From JBBQXH01 sp963710975 (GTDB lineage: Bacteria > Actinomycetota > Thermoleophilia > Gaiellales > Gaiellaceae), in contig CAVQCG010000003.1 of NCBI GenBank assembly GCA_963710975.1, positions 1 through 64,000 of the forward strand: DNA of 64,000 nucleotides. The letters run 5' to 3'. How positions within the stretch are numbered: position 1 is the first letter of the stretch; every line of letters begins with the position of its first letter. Shown here in pieces: positions 46,980 through 55,906 of this stretch. Below the pieces are notes generated by a model. It made no database searches and was not told where the DNA came from. It saw only the letters and a list, made by a program, of their open reading frames with translations. The translations under genes were made by a program, and so were the position numbers.

Positions 46980-47489
46980 ATGGACAAGCTAAGCGACGTG
47001 CGAAGGAAGGGACAGACGATGAAGCGAATTCTCGTACTGCTCACGCTCGCCACGGTAGGAATGGTCGCGAGCGTGACCGCAGCTCAGGCGGAGGTCACCA
47101 CCAACGAGCAGGTATCGCTCGCCTTTGCTGGGTACGTACCCTGCGCAAACGGCGGCGCGGGCGAGATCCTCTCCGGCACGATCGAAGTGCATAACCTGAT
47201 CACCTCAACCGTCAATGGCAACCACGTCTCGGACCAGTTCAAGTTCCAGCCGCACGGCAGCATGGTCGGGGCGATCACCGGCGACACATACCGCGTAACG
47301 GGCGTCACGCGGGGCACGTCCACCGACAATCTCCAGAACGGCCAGTACACCCTCACCTACGTGAACACCTTCCAACTGATCGGCCCCGGGCCAGGGAACA
47401 ATCTCCTCGTCCACGAGATTGCCCACATCACCAGGAACGGCGACGACGTGATCGTCCAGCACGACAACCTGAGCATCGACTGCAAGTAG
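46980..47489 (+). CDS. secreted protein of unknown function
   Basis: ATG 46980 follows AGGAGGAACG; a second in-frame ATG at 47019 follows AAGGAAGGGA, so translation could start at either. The N-terminus MKRILVLLTLATVGMVASVT, AAQA is a signal peptide. The mature protein (about 130 residues) reads EVTTNEQVSLAFAGYVPCAN, SGTIEVHNLITSTVNGNHVS, GDTYRVTGVTRGTSTDNLQN and HEIAHITRNGDDVIVQHDNL, with two Cys. It looks like an all-beta secreted domain found in environmental actinobacteria. Function unknown. Confidence 0.7.
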   Translation: MDKLSDVRRKGQTMKRILVLLTLATVGMVASVTAAQAEVTTNEQVSLAFAGYVPCANGGAGEILSGTIEVHNLITSTVNGNHVSDQFKFQPHGSMVGAITGDTYRVTGVTRGTSTDNLQNGQYTLTYVNTFQLIGPGPGNNLLVHEIAHITRNGDDVIVQHDNLSIDCK

Positions 47490-47865
47490 CGCCGAAACAG
47501 GCAACGCCCGATCGCGAAGGGCTGCCCCACGGCGGCTCTTCGCGGTCGAAGTCTCCCCAGTCGCCGCCGCCAAGCTCCCGCTCCACCTGTTCACGCTCCT
47601 CATCGGTGAGCGAGCGTCATCGCCTGCCGCGCCGAGAAGAGGCCATGCACGAGCCGCTGCTCGTTGCCAGGATGAGAGGCGACAAGGTGCTGCAGTCAAG
47701 AGTCGAGCCGTTGGTATGCCGAACCGCCGCGCGTGAAGCCCTAGGTGATACCTACCGATTGACGGCCGACGGCGGCCGGCTTACATCAGATGTGTCCTTC
47801 GAGGCAACCCTCTTGATCCGACTCGAGTCTCGTTGTGGGCAGCGTGACGAGCGCTTGTACGGTCG
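47490..47865. other. intergenic stretch with possible small gene remnant
   Basis: About 375 bases. On the minus strand near 47520-47610 the sequence LTDEEREQVERELGGGDWGD and FDREEPPWG has strong coding character but no start or recognised family; it may be the C-terminus of a lost gene. Confidence 0.3.
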
Positions 47866-48750
47866 TTAACCGACCCGGCTGGCGATCTCGTGCAGGTGGG
47901 CGCCGGTCGTCCCGCAGCAGCCACCGACCACCATCGCCCCGAACTCCGTGGCCGCCCAGGCGGCGAACGTCCCCATGTCGGCGGGCTCGGCCGGATAGCG
48001 CCCCGAGAGGGGATCGGGAAGGCCGGCGTTTGGCTTGACCCAGAGCGGCAGGTCGACGCGGTGAATATCCATCTGCACGGTGAATTCCTCGGCGATCGCC
48101 TTCGCCGCCTCCAGAGACTTTCCGCAGTTGAAGCCGATCCCATCCACTTCGAGGTTGGCCATTGCGAGCACGACGTCCTCGATCTTGTGCCCCATCATCG
48201 TTCGGGGCTCGCCAACACCCGCGTCAAACGAGAACGAGACGACCAACGGAAGCGTTGTCGCTTCGCGGCAGGCGAGTACCGCGGCAGTCGCCTCGTCGAT
48301 CGCGAACATCGTCTCGATCACAAGCAGATCACACCCTGCGAGCGCCGCGGCCTGGACCGCGAAGGCCTGCCGGGCCTCCTCGGGTTCGAGCGTGCCGAGC
48401 GGCACGAGTAGCTCACCGGTCGGCCCGATCGAACCAGCGACCAGCACGCCCTTGCCGCATAGCTCCACGGCCCGCCGCGCGCAATCAACCGCGGCCCGGT
48501 TCACTCGTTCCGCGTCTTGGTACTTTGAATGGACGAGCCGGATCGGATTGGCGCCGAACGTATCCGTCAGGATGATCGTCGAACCGGCCCGGATGAACGA
48601 ACAGTGCAGCTCAACGAGTTCGTCAGGAGCGTCGATCGCCAGCTCCTCCGGCGGCTGGCCGGCGCCGAGCGAATAGGCCTGAAGTCCGGTGCCGACGCCA
48701 CCGTCGGCAATGCGAACACCCGGGCCAAGCAACTCACGAAGCGCAGTCAT
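47866..48750 (-). CDS. homocysteine S-methyltransferase-family protein
   Basis: An intact 294-residue protein. The Zn-dependent methyltransferase barrel shows VRIADGGVGTGLQAYSLGAG, GSTIILTDTFGANPIRLVHS, AGSIGPTGELLVPLGTLEPE and the zinc ligands in DGIGFNCGKSLEAAK (Cys) and VVGGCCGTTGAHLHEI (Cys-Cys). This is the domain of MmuM/BHMT-type enzymes and of the MetH N-terminus. The likely reaction is methyl transfer from S-methylmethionine, betaine or another donor to homocysteine in the cytoplasm. It stands alone, without other methionine genes. Confidence 0.85.
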   Translation of the reverse strand: MTALRELLGPGVRIADGGVGTGLQAYSLGAGQPPEELAIDAPDELVELHCSFIRAGSTIILTDTFGANPIRLVHSKYQDAERVNRAAVDCARRAVELCGKGVLVAGSIGPTGELLVPLGTLEPEEARQAFAVQAAALAGCDLLVIETMFAIDEATAAVLACREATTLPLVVSFSFDAGVGEPRTMMGHKIEDVVLAMANLEVDGIGFNCGKSLEAAKAIAEEFTVQMDIHRVDLPLWVKPNAGLPDPLSGRYPAEPADMGTFAAWAATEFGAMVVGGCCGTTGAHLHEIASRVG

Positions 48751-49011
48751 CGAAATACGTTAGCCATCGGATCAAACCCGGCAAACCTTGATCCCCGGAA
48801 CTCCGGCGGCCGAGCAGCAAAGGCGGCGTCTTCAACAACTACTAGGACGCCCGGAAACGCTGAGCTAGGCGTGCCCGGGCCGCTCCTCGTCCTCCGCAAA
48901 GGCCGGGTCGGCCGCCGACGCCGCCGACGATCGCGACCAGGCGATGGATCTCCAGGAGCCTTCGGCTGGACCACTATTCCGGTAGAACCAAGCGTGTAGC
49001 CTCGGGCGCTT

Positions 49012-49374
49012 CTAGCCGCGCGCGAACTCCTCGGCGGAACTCGACTCGAACTCGAAGCCGACGAACGGCTCATCGCCGACAACTTGCGCGTCGTGGCCAG
49101 GCTCGATCACGTAGGTTGCGCCTGGTCCAAGCTCGAGCTCAGTGCCGTCATCGTGCGTCACGAGCATGCGGCCCGACTGCACGACTCCGACGTGTCGAAG
49201 CTGACAACTGGCGGTGCCAACGATCGGCTTGATGCAGGCCGACCAGCGCCAACCGGGCTCAAGCGTCATTCGTGCGGCGGTTGAGCTGCCGATCCGGACA
49301 ATCTCCACCCGCGTCTTGTCGGGCGTGCGGGTCTCATCGGGAGAGTCAAACGTACGTGCTTCCACGCCAGCCAT
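49012..49374 (-). CDS. cupin-domain protein
   Basis: 120 residues from ATG 49374, chosen because GGAGGT lies exactly upstream (an ATG at 49386 is less likely). The single cupin barrel reads TAARMTLEPGWRWSACIKPI, QLRHVGVVQSGRMLVTHDDG, TELELGPGATYVIEPGHDAQ and VVGDEPFVGFEFES. The first cupin motif keeps a His (LRHVGVV) and the second a His in EPGHDA. Such stand-alone cupins bind a metal or small ligand. Upstream of it, on the same strand, lies the broken nitronate monooxygenase gene. Confidence 0.75.
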   Translation of the reverse strand: MAGVEARTFDSPDETRTPDKTRVEIVRIGSSTAARMTLEPGWRWSACIKPIVGTASCQLRHVGVVQSGRMLVTHDDGTELELGPGATYVIEPGHDAQVVGDEPFVGFEFESSSAEEFARG

Positions 49375-49420
49375 GATTACCTCCATGCTCAAAGCGATGA
49401 GGGATGGACAGAGATCATAC

Positions 49421-50339
49421 TCAGACGATCGGTCCCAGCTCGGGACGCTTCGGAATGGTTCGAGCGCCCAGGCTAACCAAGAGCGGCGAGCGCTCTGCCT
49501 CCTCGGCCATCGCCGTCACGATCTCGCCTGCCGGCAGCACCTGGTGGATGAGCCCGACGCTCTGGCCCGCGTGGAGCGCCAGCGCCTAGAGGTCGCCGGT
49601 CATGCCACGCTCAGGATCCGAGGACGAGTAGCGGACGATCGGCTCGCCGCCGGCGCCGTGGGCGATCACGCCTCCCTCGCCGGGCCGAACACCGGGTTCA
49701 GGCTGGCCGGCCTTCTCCCACAGGCGCAGCGTGCTGTTCGTGAGCGTGCGGTGGGGTGCCCGCTCCCAGCCGATATCGAAGAGCTCCGAGTGTCGGGTAT
49801 CAGTCTCGCGCGCGGCGATGAGGAGGCGCTTGTACTCGGAATGCGCACCCGCCTCCTCGCTCGCGACGCAGCGCCTACCGACCCAGCCCGCCTGGGCACC
49901 GAGCGCGAGTGCGGCGGCCAGGCCGCCGCCGGCGGCGATCCCGCCGGCGGCGATGACCGGCACCGGTGCGACTGCGTCGACTACGGCCGGAACGAGCGCC
50001 ATCGTGGAGACCTCGCCCCACACGTGGCCGCCCGCCTCGACGCCCTGGGCGACGACGACATCGGCGCCGGCATCGACGACCCGGCGGGCCTCGACGGCAC
50101 TTCCCACCGTACGGACGACGAGCCCACCCGCATCGTGAACGAGTTCGCCGTAGGGCTCGGCGTCGCCCCAGAAGAGCGAGATGATCCTGACGCCCTCCTC
50201 GAGTGCGACGTCGAGGCGCTCGTGCTGGTCCCACCCGCGTTCGCGACAGCGGCAGCAAGCTGCGGGGCCGGCGACACGGGTGCTGCACGATCGGCAGCTC
50301 GATTCCGAGCCGGTCGCACAGAGGCGTTCGAAGGCTCAC
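49421..50339 (-). pseudogene. nitronate monooxygenase (2-nitropropane dioxygenase type), broken
   Basis: From GTG 50339 the N-terminus reads SLRTPLCDRLGIELPIVQ. After frame changes the barrel continues VDAGADVVVAQGVEAGGHVW, PVPVIAAGGIAAGGGLAAAL, ALGAQAGWVGRRCVASEEAG and HRTLTNSTLRLWEKAGQPEP. At 49586-49588 a TAG interrupts the gene, after which ALALHAGQSVGLIHQVLPAG continues in frame to TGA 49421. FMN-dependent enzymes of this family detoxify propionate-3-nitronate. With two or more frame breaks and a nonsense codon, it is most likely a pseudogene. Confidence 0.75.
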
Positions 50340-50837
50340 GCCTCCGCCAACGGGCTGGTGACGGCTCGCATGAGGCCCGTGACCAACCTCTGCGGCAAGA
50401 CTCTCGCCAGCCCTGGCGCGCCACTCGTTGAGCGAGACTGTCGAGACGGAAGACCTTTCTGCCGTTAGGAATCGCTTACGGGTGTCGGCGGGCACGAGTT
50501 CACCCTGGATAGACATGGAGCGAGCGGCCCCGATCCTGGCCTGGTCTGGGGTCCAGACCGTGGCGCTCTTCTTGCGATGGGCAGTGCTCGATGCGGCCAG
50601 GTAGTCCACCGCAAAGGGACTCATCTGGAGAGAACCGCGCTGGTATCGACCAGTGCCGTCCGGGAGCGTTCTCCGACAATCCGCCGGGCTCGGGGGACCG
50701 CAATCTCGTCACTTGCGTTGGCCGGGACGAGGCCGCCGGAAGGACAGCGCTTAGTCTTACCCCGACGGGCAAGGGCCGTTGGCCGCGCCGAGCAAGGCGC
50801 TTTTCAGACTGAGTTGGCCGACAGGTAGGGTGCGGTC
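50340..50837. other. intergenic stretch, nothing recognised
   Basis: About 500 bases upstream of both the broken nitronate monooxygenase gene (leftward) and the nucleotidyltransferase gene (rightward). No gene, tRNA or repeat is recognisable. Confidence 0.35.
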
Positions 50838-51731
50838 GTGGCGTCTCAACGCGCCGAGTTCTCGGGCGGAGTCGAGAAGGCCGAGGCTGTGCTCGCCGAG
50901 GCGGTGAGCGCCTACTGCGAGGCTTTTGGGGAGCGACTGGTGGGCGCGTACGCTCTCGGCAGCTTGGCCCACGGTGGGTTCAGCTTCCTCGTTAGCGACG
51001 TTGACCTTGGGTTGGTTCTCGCCGACCCGTTGCGCGGCTCTGACCCCGAGACGGTTCAGCAACTCGCGGACGTGCTGAAGAACCGGGGGTCGGTTCTGCA
51101 TGAGCGGCTGTCGGTGTTCTGGGGTACGCCGTCAACTCTCGGGGGGCAGCAGGTCGGGGGGCGTTTACCTCCGCTTGATCGGCTGGATCTACTCCAGCAT
51201 GGGCGGCTCCTTTTCGGGGTAGACATCCGCGAGGGCCTACCCTGGCCTAGTCGAGCTGACCTCCTCGTCAGTGGCGCCGAGTTCGCCCTTGAGTCTCTGG
51301 CGGGCATCGCGCCCACATCAGAGCCGCGCGACCAAGGGGTGGGTCCCCCTACTTCAGCAGGAGACGATGCTGTCGAACAGATCCGCCGACCGGAGCTGCT
51401 GGTCGCCCGGGGGATCCGCCGTGTTACCAAGCTCGTCCTTTTCCCCGTTCGTTTCCTCTACACGGCCGAGACGGGCTTGGTCGGGACAAACCAGTCCGCG
51501 ACAGACCACTACCTGGCCACGGACGAGGCGCCGGCTGCCACCCTCGTCGCTGCCGCCTTCCGTTGGCGGACTGCCCAGCCCGATGGCGCCGAGGCGACGA
51601 CCCTTTTGCGTGAGCAGTTGATCCCGCTCTACCTTTACTACATTGACGATCACACCGCCCGCCTCCAAGCTGTCGGCCGTCTCGACCTCGCCCTCGCCTT
51701 CACCGAGTGGCGTAACCGAATCGTGGTCTGA
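50838..51731 (+). CDS. nucleotidyltransferase-domain protein
   Basis: 297 residues from GTG 50838. The N-terminal polymerase-beta-like fold has the signature GAYALGSLAHGGFSFLVSDV-DLGL (GS, then DxD), as in small-molecule nucleotidyltransferases including aminoglycoside adenylyltransferases. LKNRGSVLHERLSVFWGTPS and RLDLLQHGRLLFGVDIREGL follow, and the C-terminal half is helical (RRVTKLVLFPVRFLYTAETG, REQLIPLYLYYIDDHTARLQ). The likely role is transfer of a nucleotide to a small molecule or protein. No resistance island or toxin-antitoxin partner lies beside it. Confidence 0.75.
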   Translation: MASQRAEFSGGVEKAEAVLAEAVSAYCEAFGERLVGAYALGSLAHGGFSFLVSDVDLGLVLADPLRGSDPETVQQLADVLKNRGSVLHERLSVFWGTPSTLGGQQVGGRLPPLDRLDLLQHGRLLFGVDIREGLPWPSRADLLVSGAEFALESLAGIAPTSEPRDQGVGPPTSAGDDAVEQIRRPELLVARGIRRVTKLVLFPVRFLYTAETGLVGTNQSATDHYLATDEAPAATLVAAAFRWRTAQPDGAEATTLLREQLIPLYLYYIDDHTARLQAVGRLDLALAFTEWRNRIVV

Positions 51732-51861
51732 ACCGCGGCCCTGTACACAGTCCAGACCAACAGCCTGGGCGAAGCGGCGGGGCTACCGGGGGCGGCTCAA
51801 GGGGGCGGGCGCGGAGACGGTGTGCTATTAGCCCTGTCAACCAGCTCAGGAGGGAGCAGCG

Positions 51862-52347
51862 ATGGCCGACCCGGTTCCGGTACGTGGGCTCTTCGAGACA
51901 CACCTGACCGTGAGCGATCTCGAGCGGTCCGTCGGCTTCTACCGCGATGCCGTCGGCCTTCAGCTCGCCTTTGAGGTATCCGGACGGAGCGCCGCTTTCT
52001 TCTGGATCGGCGATCCCGGGCGCTCGATGCTCGGCCTCTGGTCGCTCGGCACGGCGCCGATCGGCCTCACGCTACACCTAGCGTTCGAGGTGGCCCTGGA
52101 GGACATCATGGACGCGCCAAGACGGCTCGATGCGAAGGGGATCACGCCGCTGTCGTTCTTCGGCGCAAAGACGACTGAACCAAGCGTGATCGGTTGGATG
52201 CCGGCCGCCTCCCTCTACTTCCGCGATCCCGACGGCCACCTACTCGAGTACCTAACCATGCTGGACGAGGAGCCAAACCCGGACCTCGGAATCGTCTCCT
52301 GGTCTGAGTGGGTCAGCGTAAGTCATACAGACTCGTCGGATACCTAG
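51862..52347 (+). CDS. VOC-family (glyoxalase fold) protein
   Basis: 161 residues from ATG 51862 after AGGAGGGAGCAGCG. RGLFETHLTVSDLERSVGFY, RDAVGLQLAFEVSGRSAAFF and WIGDPGRSMLGLWSLGTAPI are the first betaalphabetabetabeta unit; LTLHLAFEVALEDIMDAPRR and SLYFRDPDGHLLEYLTML are the second. Metal ligands His (ETHL) and Glu (LLEY) are in place. The family includes glyoxalase I, extradiol dioxygenases and resistance proteins; no substrate can be fixed. A short acidic tail follows the fold. Confidence 0.8.
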   Translation: MADPVPVRGLFETHLTVSDLERSVGFYRDAVGLQLAFEVSGRSAAFFWIGDPGRSMLGLWSLGTAPIGLTLHLAFEVALEDIMDAPRRLDAKGITPLSFFGAKTTEPSVIGWMPAASLYFRDPDGHLLEYLTMLDEEPNPDLGIVSWSEWVSVSHTDSSDT

Positions 52348-52466
52348 AGCGCGAACTGAAAGCCTACGAGCTTGGACTTCGAGCCGGTGCCGGACGCCAA
52401 CTGACGCGTCCATGGCGGCCGGTTCGCCGCTCGAGTTCAGGCTCCTTGGTCGTTAGCGGGGGCGGC

Positions 52467-52533
52467 GGTCACCCGGCTGCGGCACCGGGTGATCCTCACC
52501 CCGGGAGCCGCCCCCGCACCGGACGCCTTCGCG
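52467..52533 (+). repeat. dispersed repeat C, copy 1
   Basis: GGTCACCCGGCTGCGGC and the following 50 bp match 54326-54393 (GGTCACCCGGCTGCGGC, then GGTGAGCCTCACTCCGG) with small differences. Both copies lie just downstream of short plus-strand metabolic genes. Confidence 0.6.
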
Positions 52534-52618
52534 GCCGACGCAACTCGTCCTTCCACGGCAGGTTGCGGCTCGAGGGTTGTCCTCTCCTCGAGCCCGGGGC
52601 GTCCATTTCAGACATCTA

Positions 52619-53434
52619 CTAGGTCGGGGCCACGCTCGAGACAGCGTCGAAGACCAGCTCGGCAACCCGGCCGGGTTTCTGGTTGAGCGCGAAGTGCCCG
52701 GCGTCCGGAATCACGACGAGGGTCACGTGCGGGCACTGTTCAAGCACACGCCGCTCCTCAGACGTGAGTCCGATGTCGTCATGGTCGCCGAATACAACCC
52801 AGACCGGAACGCCCGAGTCGCACAGTCGCGGAGCGAGCGAGCCGTGGCGATCCAGGTACTCCAAATAGGAGCGAGTCTGCCGGCGGAGGAAGCGAGGGTC
52901 GTTCTTCTGCAGCTCCGCGATCAACGCATCGCGTCGGCCGGCAGGCAGACCTTCGAGACTGCCCTTCATCGCTGGCCCGATCATCTTCAACATCGCCGAG
53001 TACGGGAAGTGCCCGAGCACGCGGCCGAGGCGATCGAGCGCGCGCGGGAACTTTGACTCGTCCACTCGCGAGAAGGAAGGCGAGAGCAGGACGAGCGGGC
53101 CTGAAAACTCGGATGCAGCCGCCATCTCGAGCGCGACGTTGGCGCCCAGGCTATGGCCGACCACGACGCCACAGCCGAAATCGACGGCGAGCTTGCCCGC
53201 GAGCCGGGCGTAACTCTCCATGCTCAGGTCGCCCAGCGGCTTGGTGCCCCCGAATCCCGGCAGCGTGGCGGCCACGAATCGGATCGGCTCATCGCTCAGC
53301 TTGGGCTCCGCGAGCATGTCGTCGTAGAAGACTGCAGTGGCGAGGGCTCCCGGAAGCAGGAGGACCGCGTGATCCGCATCGGGCGGACCGGACTCACAAA
53401 CGACCCAGCCCTCGTGTATGCGTTCTGCACTCAC
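52619..53434 (-). CDS. alpha/beta hydrolase
   Basis: 271 residues from GTG 53434 (SAERIHEGWVVCESGPPDAD). The fold is clear: HAVLLLPGALATAVFYDDML, FVAATLPGFGGTKPLGDLSM, nucleophile Ser in GVVVGHSLGANVALEMAAAS, acid in PVWVVFGDHDDIGLTSEERR and His in VVIPDAGHFALNQKPGRVAE. This places it among soluble esterase/C-C hydrolase/epoxide-hydrolase-like enzymes. The substrate is unknown. It is transcribed alone. Confidence 0.85.
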   Translation of the reverse strand: MSAERIHEGWVVCESGPPDADHAVLLLPGALATAVFYDDMLAEPKLSDEPIRFVAATLPGFGGTKPLGDLSMESYARLAGKLAVDFGCGVVVGHSLGANVALEMAAASEFSGPLVLLSPSFSRVDESKFPRALDRLGRVLGHFPYSAMLKMIGPAMKGSLEGLPAGRRDALIAELQKNDPRFLRRQTRSYLEYLDRHGSLAPRLCDSGVPVWVVFGDHDDIGLTSEERRVLEQCPHVTLVVIPDAGHFALNQKPGRVAELVFDAVSSVAPT

Positions 53435-53684
53435 CGGCCGCCTCCGCTGACAACGCAGTGCGATCAACTCTAAGCGATCCATTAGGCTCGCACGGCGAGT
53501 TGCTAGGGGACCGTGTGGAACCTCTCAGCGGCGGTCAACAGCTTGGTCGTGTTCCCGGGATTGCGCCGCCGAGTCCGCCCGTCAACCCGACCGCGGGGGT
53601 CCCTCGGAGCTGCCGGGCGCAAGGGCGACCCTGAGCTTCCGTCCAGTTTCGGATGCGATCGCCACCGCTTACACTCGCAACCCG

Positions 53685-53880
53685 ATGGAATCCCGCGAGG
53701 TGTCGTGGCACGAGGATTGCCCTGGGTGCGCGCGCACTTGGGTGGTCAATGGCGATCCGACTCCGCGTAGTGTTGTCTGTGTCTGCGGTGTCGTCTTCGA
53801 GATGCCGACGGAGCGCGCGCGGCGTTACGCATCCTCGGTCGGCTCGGTCATCTACGGCGACTTCAGGTCACCGGATCAAT
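53685..53880 (+). CDS. small Cys-rich protein (possible zinc ribbon), uncertain
   Basis: From ATG 53685 the frame reads SREVSWHEDCPGCARTWVVN, GDPTPRSVVCVCGVVFEMPT and ERARRY. Two Cys pairs, CPGC and CVCG, are spaced as in a zinc ribbon. The open frame then runs on into the next gene, so the C-terminus is not defined. No family is recognised. Confidence 0.35.
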
Positions 53881-53909
53881 CCGGCTGCCGGCGTGGCATA
53901 CTCGCCCGA

Positions 53910-54290
53910 GTGGCATGCTCGAACGCCGATCTGGCGCGTGAAGCCTGGGCCGCGCTGAGACGCGGGGACGTGGAACGGGTTGTCTCGTTCATGCACGAGG
54001 ACATCGACTGGCGTGGTGTCCGGCGTGGACACCTCTGGTGGGCGCACCGGCCTGGCTGACGCGGCAGAGCGGAGGCCCGTGAGGTACTCGAGCACTGGGT
54101 GGCTGGAAACCCAGAGTTGTTCGCCCAGGAACCAGAGATCGAAGCCTTCGAGGATCGCGTGCTGGTCGCGTTCCCCGACGCTGATCCCAACCGTGGACGG
54201 TTCACAGTCGCCTCGTTCAGAGAAGGCTTGATCGTGCGCATGGAGGACTTCGACCAGCGACGCCAGGCAGTTACCGCAGTTCGGGCCTAA
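53910..54290 (+). CDS. SnoaL-like / NTF2-fold protein (one frame break)
   Basis: The likely start is GTG 53910. SNADLAREAWAALRRGDVER and VVSFMHEDIDWRGVRRGHLW are the first helix and strand; near 54045-54060 the frame changes, and AREVLEHWVAGNPELFAQEP, EIEAFEDRVLVAFPDADPNR and GRFTVASFREGLIVRMEDFD finish the fold, ending at TAA 54290. Repaired, it has about 125 residues. This is the third SnoaL-like gene in the window and the third with a frame break. Confidence 0.65.
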
Positions 54291-54325
54291 ACCCGAGGCC
54301 ATGAACGGCCCGAAGGTAGAGGTTC

Positions 54326-54393
54326 GGTCACCCGGCTGCGGCGCCAGGTGAGCCTCACTCCGGAAGACCGCCCGCGCATCGGACGCGTTCGCG
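54326..54393 (+). repeat. dispersed repeat C, copy 2
   Basis: See copy 1 at 52467-52533. The two copies differ by several substitutions and one base in length. Confidence 0.6.
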
Positions 54394-54477
54394 AATGGCA
54401 TGGTCGCTCCTTCCCGGAGCGTTGTCTCGGACGCGGCACGGCTGGCCCAGGAGATGAAGGCCTAATAGGCTCGGGTC

Positions 54478-54805
54478 ATGTCCGAGATTGACCGGAGTCC
54501 CGTTGGGTCGAGCGGCGTCGAGATCGCCCGCATCGGGCTCGGCGGCTAACAGCGAGGCCAGAGCCGGCGGAAGAGCCAGGGACGCCGCTCGACCCGTGCG
54601 CGTGATCGAGTCCTCGGTCGGGTGCGGCGTCAATGGTGAATAGATCGGAGGACTACCTTGCGACCGGCAACGACCCCGTGATCGGCCGAGTCCTGAAGGG
54701 GGTTGGGGGCGAGTTCCTGGTGGCGTCGAAGGTGGCACCTGCAACCGGTATCAGGGGCGGCGGTAGCGGGTTCCGCGGGAGCAGGTTCGCCCTTGCCCGG
54801 CTAGG
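54478..54805 (+). pseudogene. aldo/keto reductase N-terminal fragment, broken
   Basis: ATG 54478 starts SEIDRSPVGSSGVEIARIGL, GG and then meets TAA where Tyr-Glu is usual. Further pieces in other frames are VRVIESSVGCGVN and SEDYLATGNDPVIGRVLKGV, GGEFLVASKVAPATGI. This is the first quarter of an NAD(P)H-dependent aldo/keto reductase, including the catalytic Tyr region (SEDYL). The match stops directly at repeat A copy 4, so the rest of the gene was lost at that point. Confidence 0.65.
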
Positions 54806-54806
54806 A

Positions 54807-54837
54807 GACTCGACGCCCGCTCGCGCGCGTGCGTCTA
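54807..54837 (+). repeat. dispersed hairpin repeat A, copy 4
   Basis: The 31-bp unit starts AGACTCGACGCCC and ends GCGTGCGTCT. Relative to the other copies, stem positions 11 and 26 change together from T-A to C-G, keeping the pair. Confidence 0.75.
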
Positions 54838-54912
54838 CATGCTCGGGCGGTCATTGGCCCTGAGCGAGGAATCTCCTGGGTCGTCCGCGCGCTCTTGCAG
54901 GGGTAGAGGGTC

Positions 54913-54940
54913 GACCCTTTCCCGCTGGGTCGATCGAAAC
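54913..54940 (+). repeat. dispersed repeat B, copy 3 (diverged)
   Basis: GACCCTTTCCCGCTGGGTCG then ATCGAAAC aligns with the 29-bp unit at 9445 and 9666, and is followed by CTCCGGGTCTCTC as copy 2 is by CGCCGGGTCCCTC. Confidence 0.6.
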
Positions 54941-54971
54941 CTCCGGGTCTCTCCGAGCCGGGGGTGGCCGG

Positions 54972-55268
54972 CTAGGACACCGAATCTCGGAACGCGATGG
55001 CCTCCCCTGCAATCCCGGTCGCCTCTTCGATAGGCACGATCGGGGTGACGGTGAAGCGAAGCCAAGGTGTCCATGGCGAGGTCGTCCTGGCGATCGTGGC
55101 CGCGCTATCGGCCTCGATGATCGCGACGCCGCCCGTGCCGTCGGCGAACCCGTAAAACCCCTGAAACTCCGCGCCCGCTGGAGGCTGCCACTGCGCGAAC
55201 ACGGCAAGCGATCGCTTCTCTGCCTCTTCACTCTGATCGACAAACGCCCACGTCACATGGAAGAGCAT
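54972..55268 (-). CDS. DUF3303-family protein
   Basis: 98 residues from ATG 55268. MLFHVTWAFVDQSEEAEKRS, LAVFAQWQPPAGAEFQGFYG, FADGTGGVAIIEADSAATIA and LRFTVTPIVPIEEATGIAGE follow the single ferredoxin-like fold of DUF3303, small soluble proteins with no known activity. It is complete and stands between pseudogene material on the left and the lipoprotein gene on the right, both possibly co-transcribed leftwards. Confidence 0.8.
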   Translation of the reverse strand: MLFHVTWAFVDQSEEAEKRSLAVFAQWQPPAGAEFQGFYGFADGTGGVAIIEADSAATIARTTSPWTPWLRFTVTPIVPIEEATGIAGEAIAFRDSVS

Positions 55269-55323
55269 CTCCGCCCCTTTCGCCGCTCACACTTCCACCT
55301 CGGAAAAAAGAGGTTACAGGACC

Positions 55324-55756
55324 CGCGGCCAGGCCGACACGCCACGGAAGGGACTCGGGATGCTGGCGATCGTTAGGGCCGGTATTGCTGGGCGATCCTT
55401 TGGACGGTGTCGACCTTGACCGTTATCCAGACGCCGGAGTCCAAGGGCTCGAACAAGTCGATGGTGCTCGTGCCGTCGACGATCTGCGCCAACTCGGCGA
55501 CCGTAATCGAGGTCGCGCCGAAATCTGCCGGGTCACCACTCCTGGTCAGGACGGTGACATGGGTGTCGTTCGGGACGAGGTAGGTAAGGAGCCGGTGGCC
55601 CTCCTCGACAACGTAGTTGTCGTTCGGGACAGGCTGTCCTGGCTCGACCGCGCCATCCTCGGCGGCAGCGGTGTTCGCCGTCTCTCCTGACAGCAACCAG
55701 GCAGGGTCGAAGCGCATCTCGTAGTGGTCACCCTTGGGCGTCAGCGACGAGATGTG
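55324..55756. repeat. duplicated segment, copy 2 (partner 37086-37518)
   Basis: Nearly identical to 37086-37518 in the same orientation. Here the segment is part of the complete lipoprotein gene, so this is the likely source. Four of the five coding substitutions between copies are synonymous. Confidence 0.85.
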
Positions 55757-55906
55757 GCCGTATTGGACGATCTCGCTAGGAGAGGCGGCTGCCGGGGCGG
55801 ACACCGTCTCTGTCTCCGTGACGGTCGTGGTGGTAGTCGTCCCGCATCCACCCGCTACCACGGCCAGGACGCTGAGAGCGATCGCAAGGCCGACCAGACG
55901 GAACAC
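55373..55906 (-). CDS. putative lipoprotein
   Basis: 177 residues from GTG 55906 (an earlier start in the same frame is possible). The N-terminus VFRLVGLAIALSVLAVVAGG-C is a lipoprotein signal with lipobox VAGGC, followed by a Thr/Val-rich linker (GTTTTTTVTETETVSAPAAA). The mature domain reads EIVQYGHISSLTPKGDHYEM, RFDPAWLLSGETANTAAAED, YVVEEGHRLLTYLVPNDTHV and SGVWITVKVDTVQRIAQQYR. It is anchored to the outer face of the membrane. The function is unknown; it resembles small actinobacterial lipoproteins annotated only as hypothetical. A 5'-truncated duplicate is at 37 kb. Confidence 0.8.
   Translation of the reverse strand: MFRLVGLAIALSVLAVVAGGCGTTTTTTVTETETVSAPAAASPSEIVQYGHISSLTPKGDHYEMRFDPAWLLSGETANTAAAEDGAVEPGQPVPNDNYVVEEGHRLLTYLVPNDTHVTVLTRSGDPADFGATSITVAELAQIVDGTSTIDLFEPLDSGVWITVKVDTVQRIAQQYRP

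Noticed and set aside
49586..49588. TAG recoding in the nitronate monooxygenase gene
   Set aside because: The gene is additionally frame-broken, TAG ends intact genes in the window, and no recoding signal is visible.
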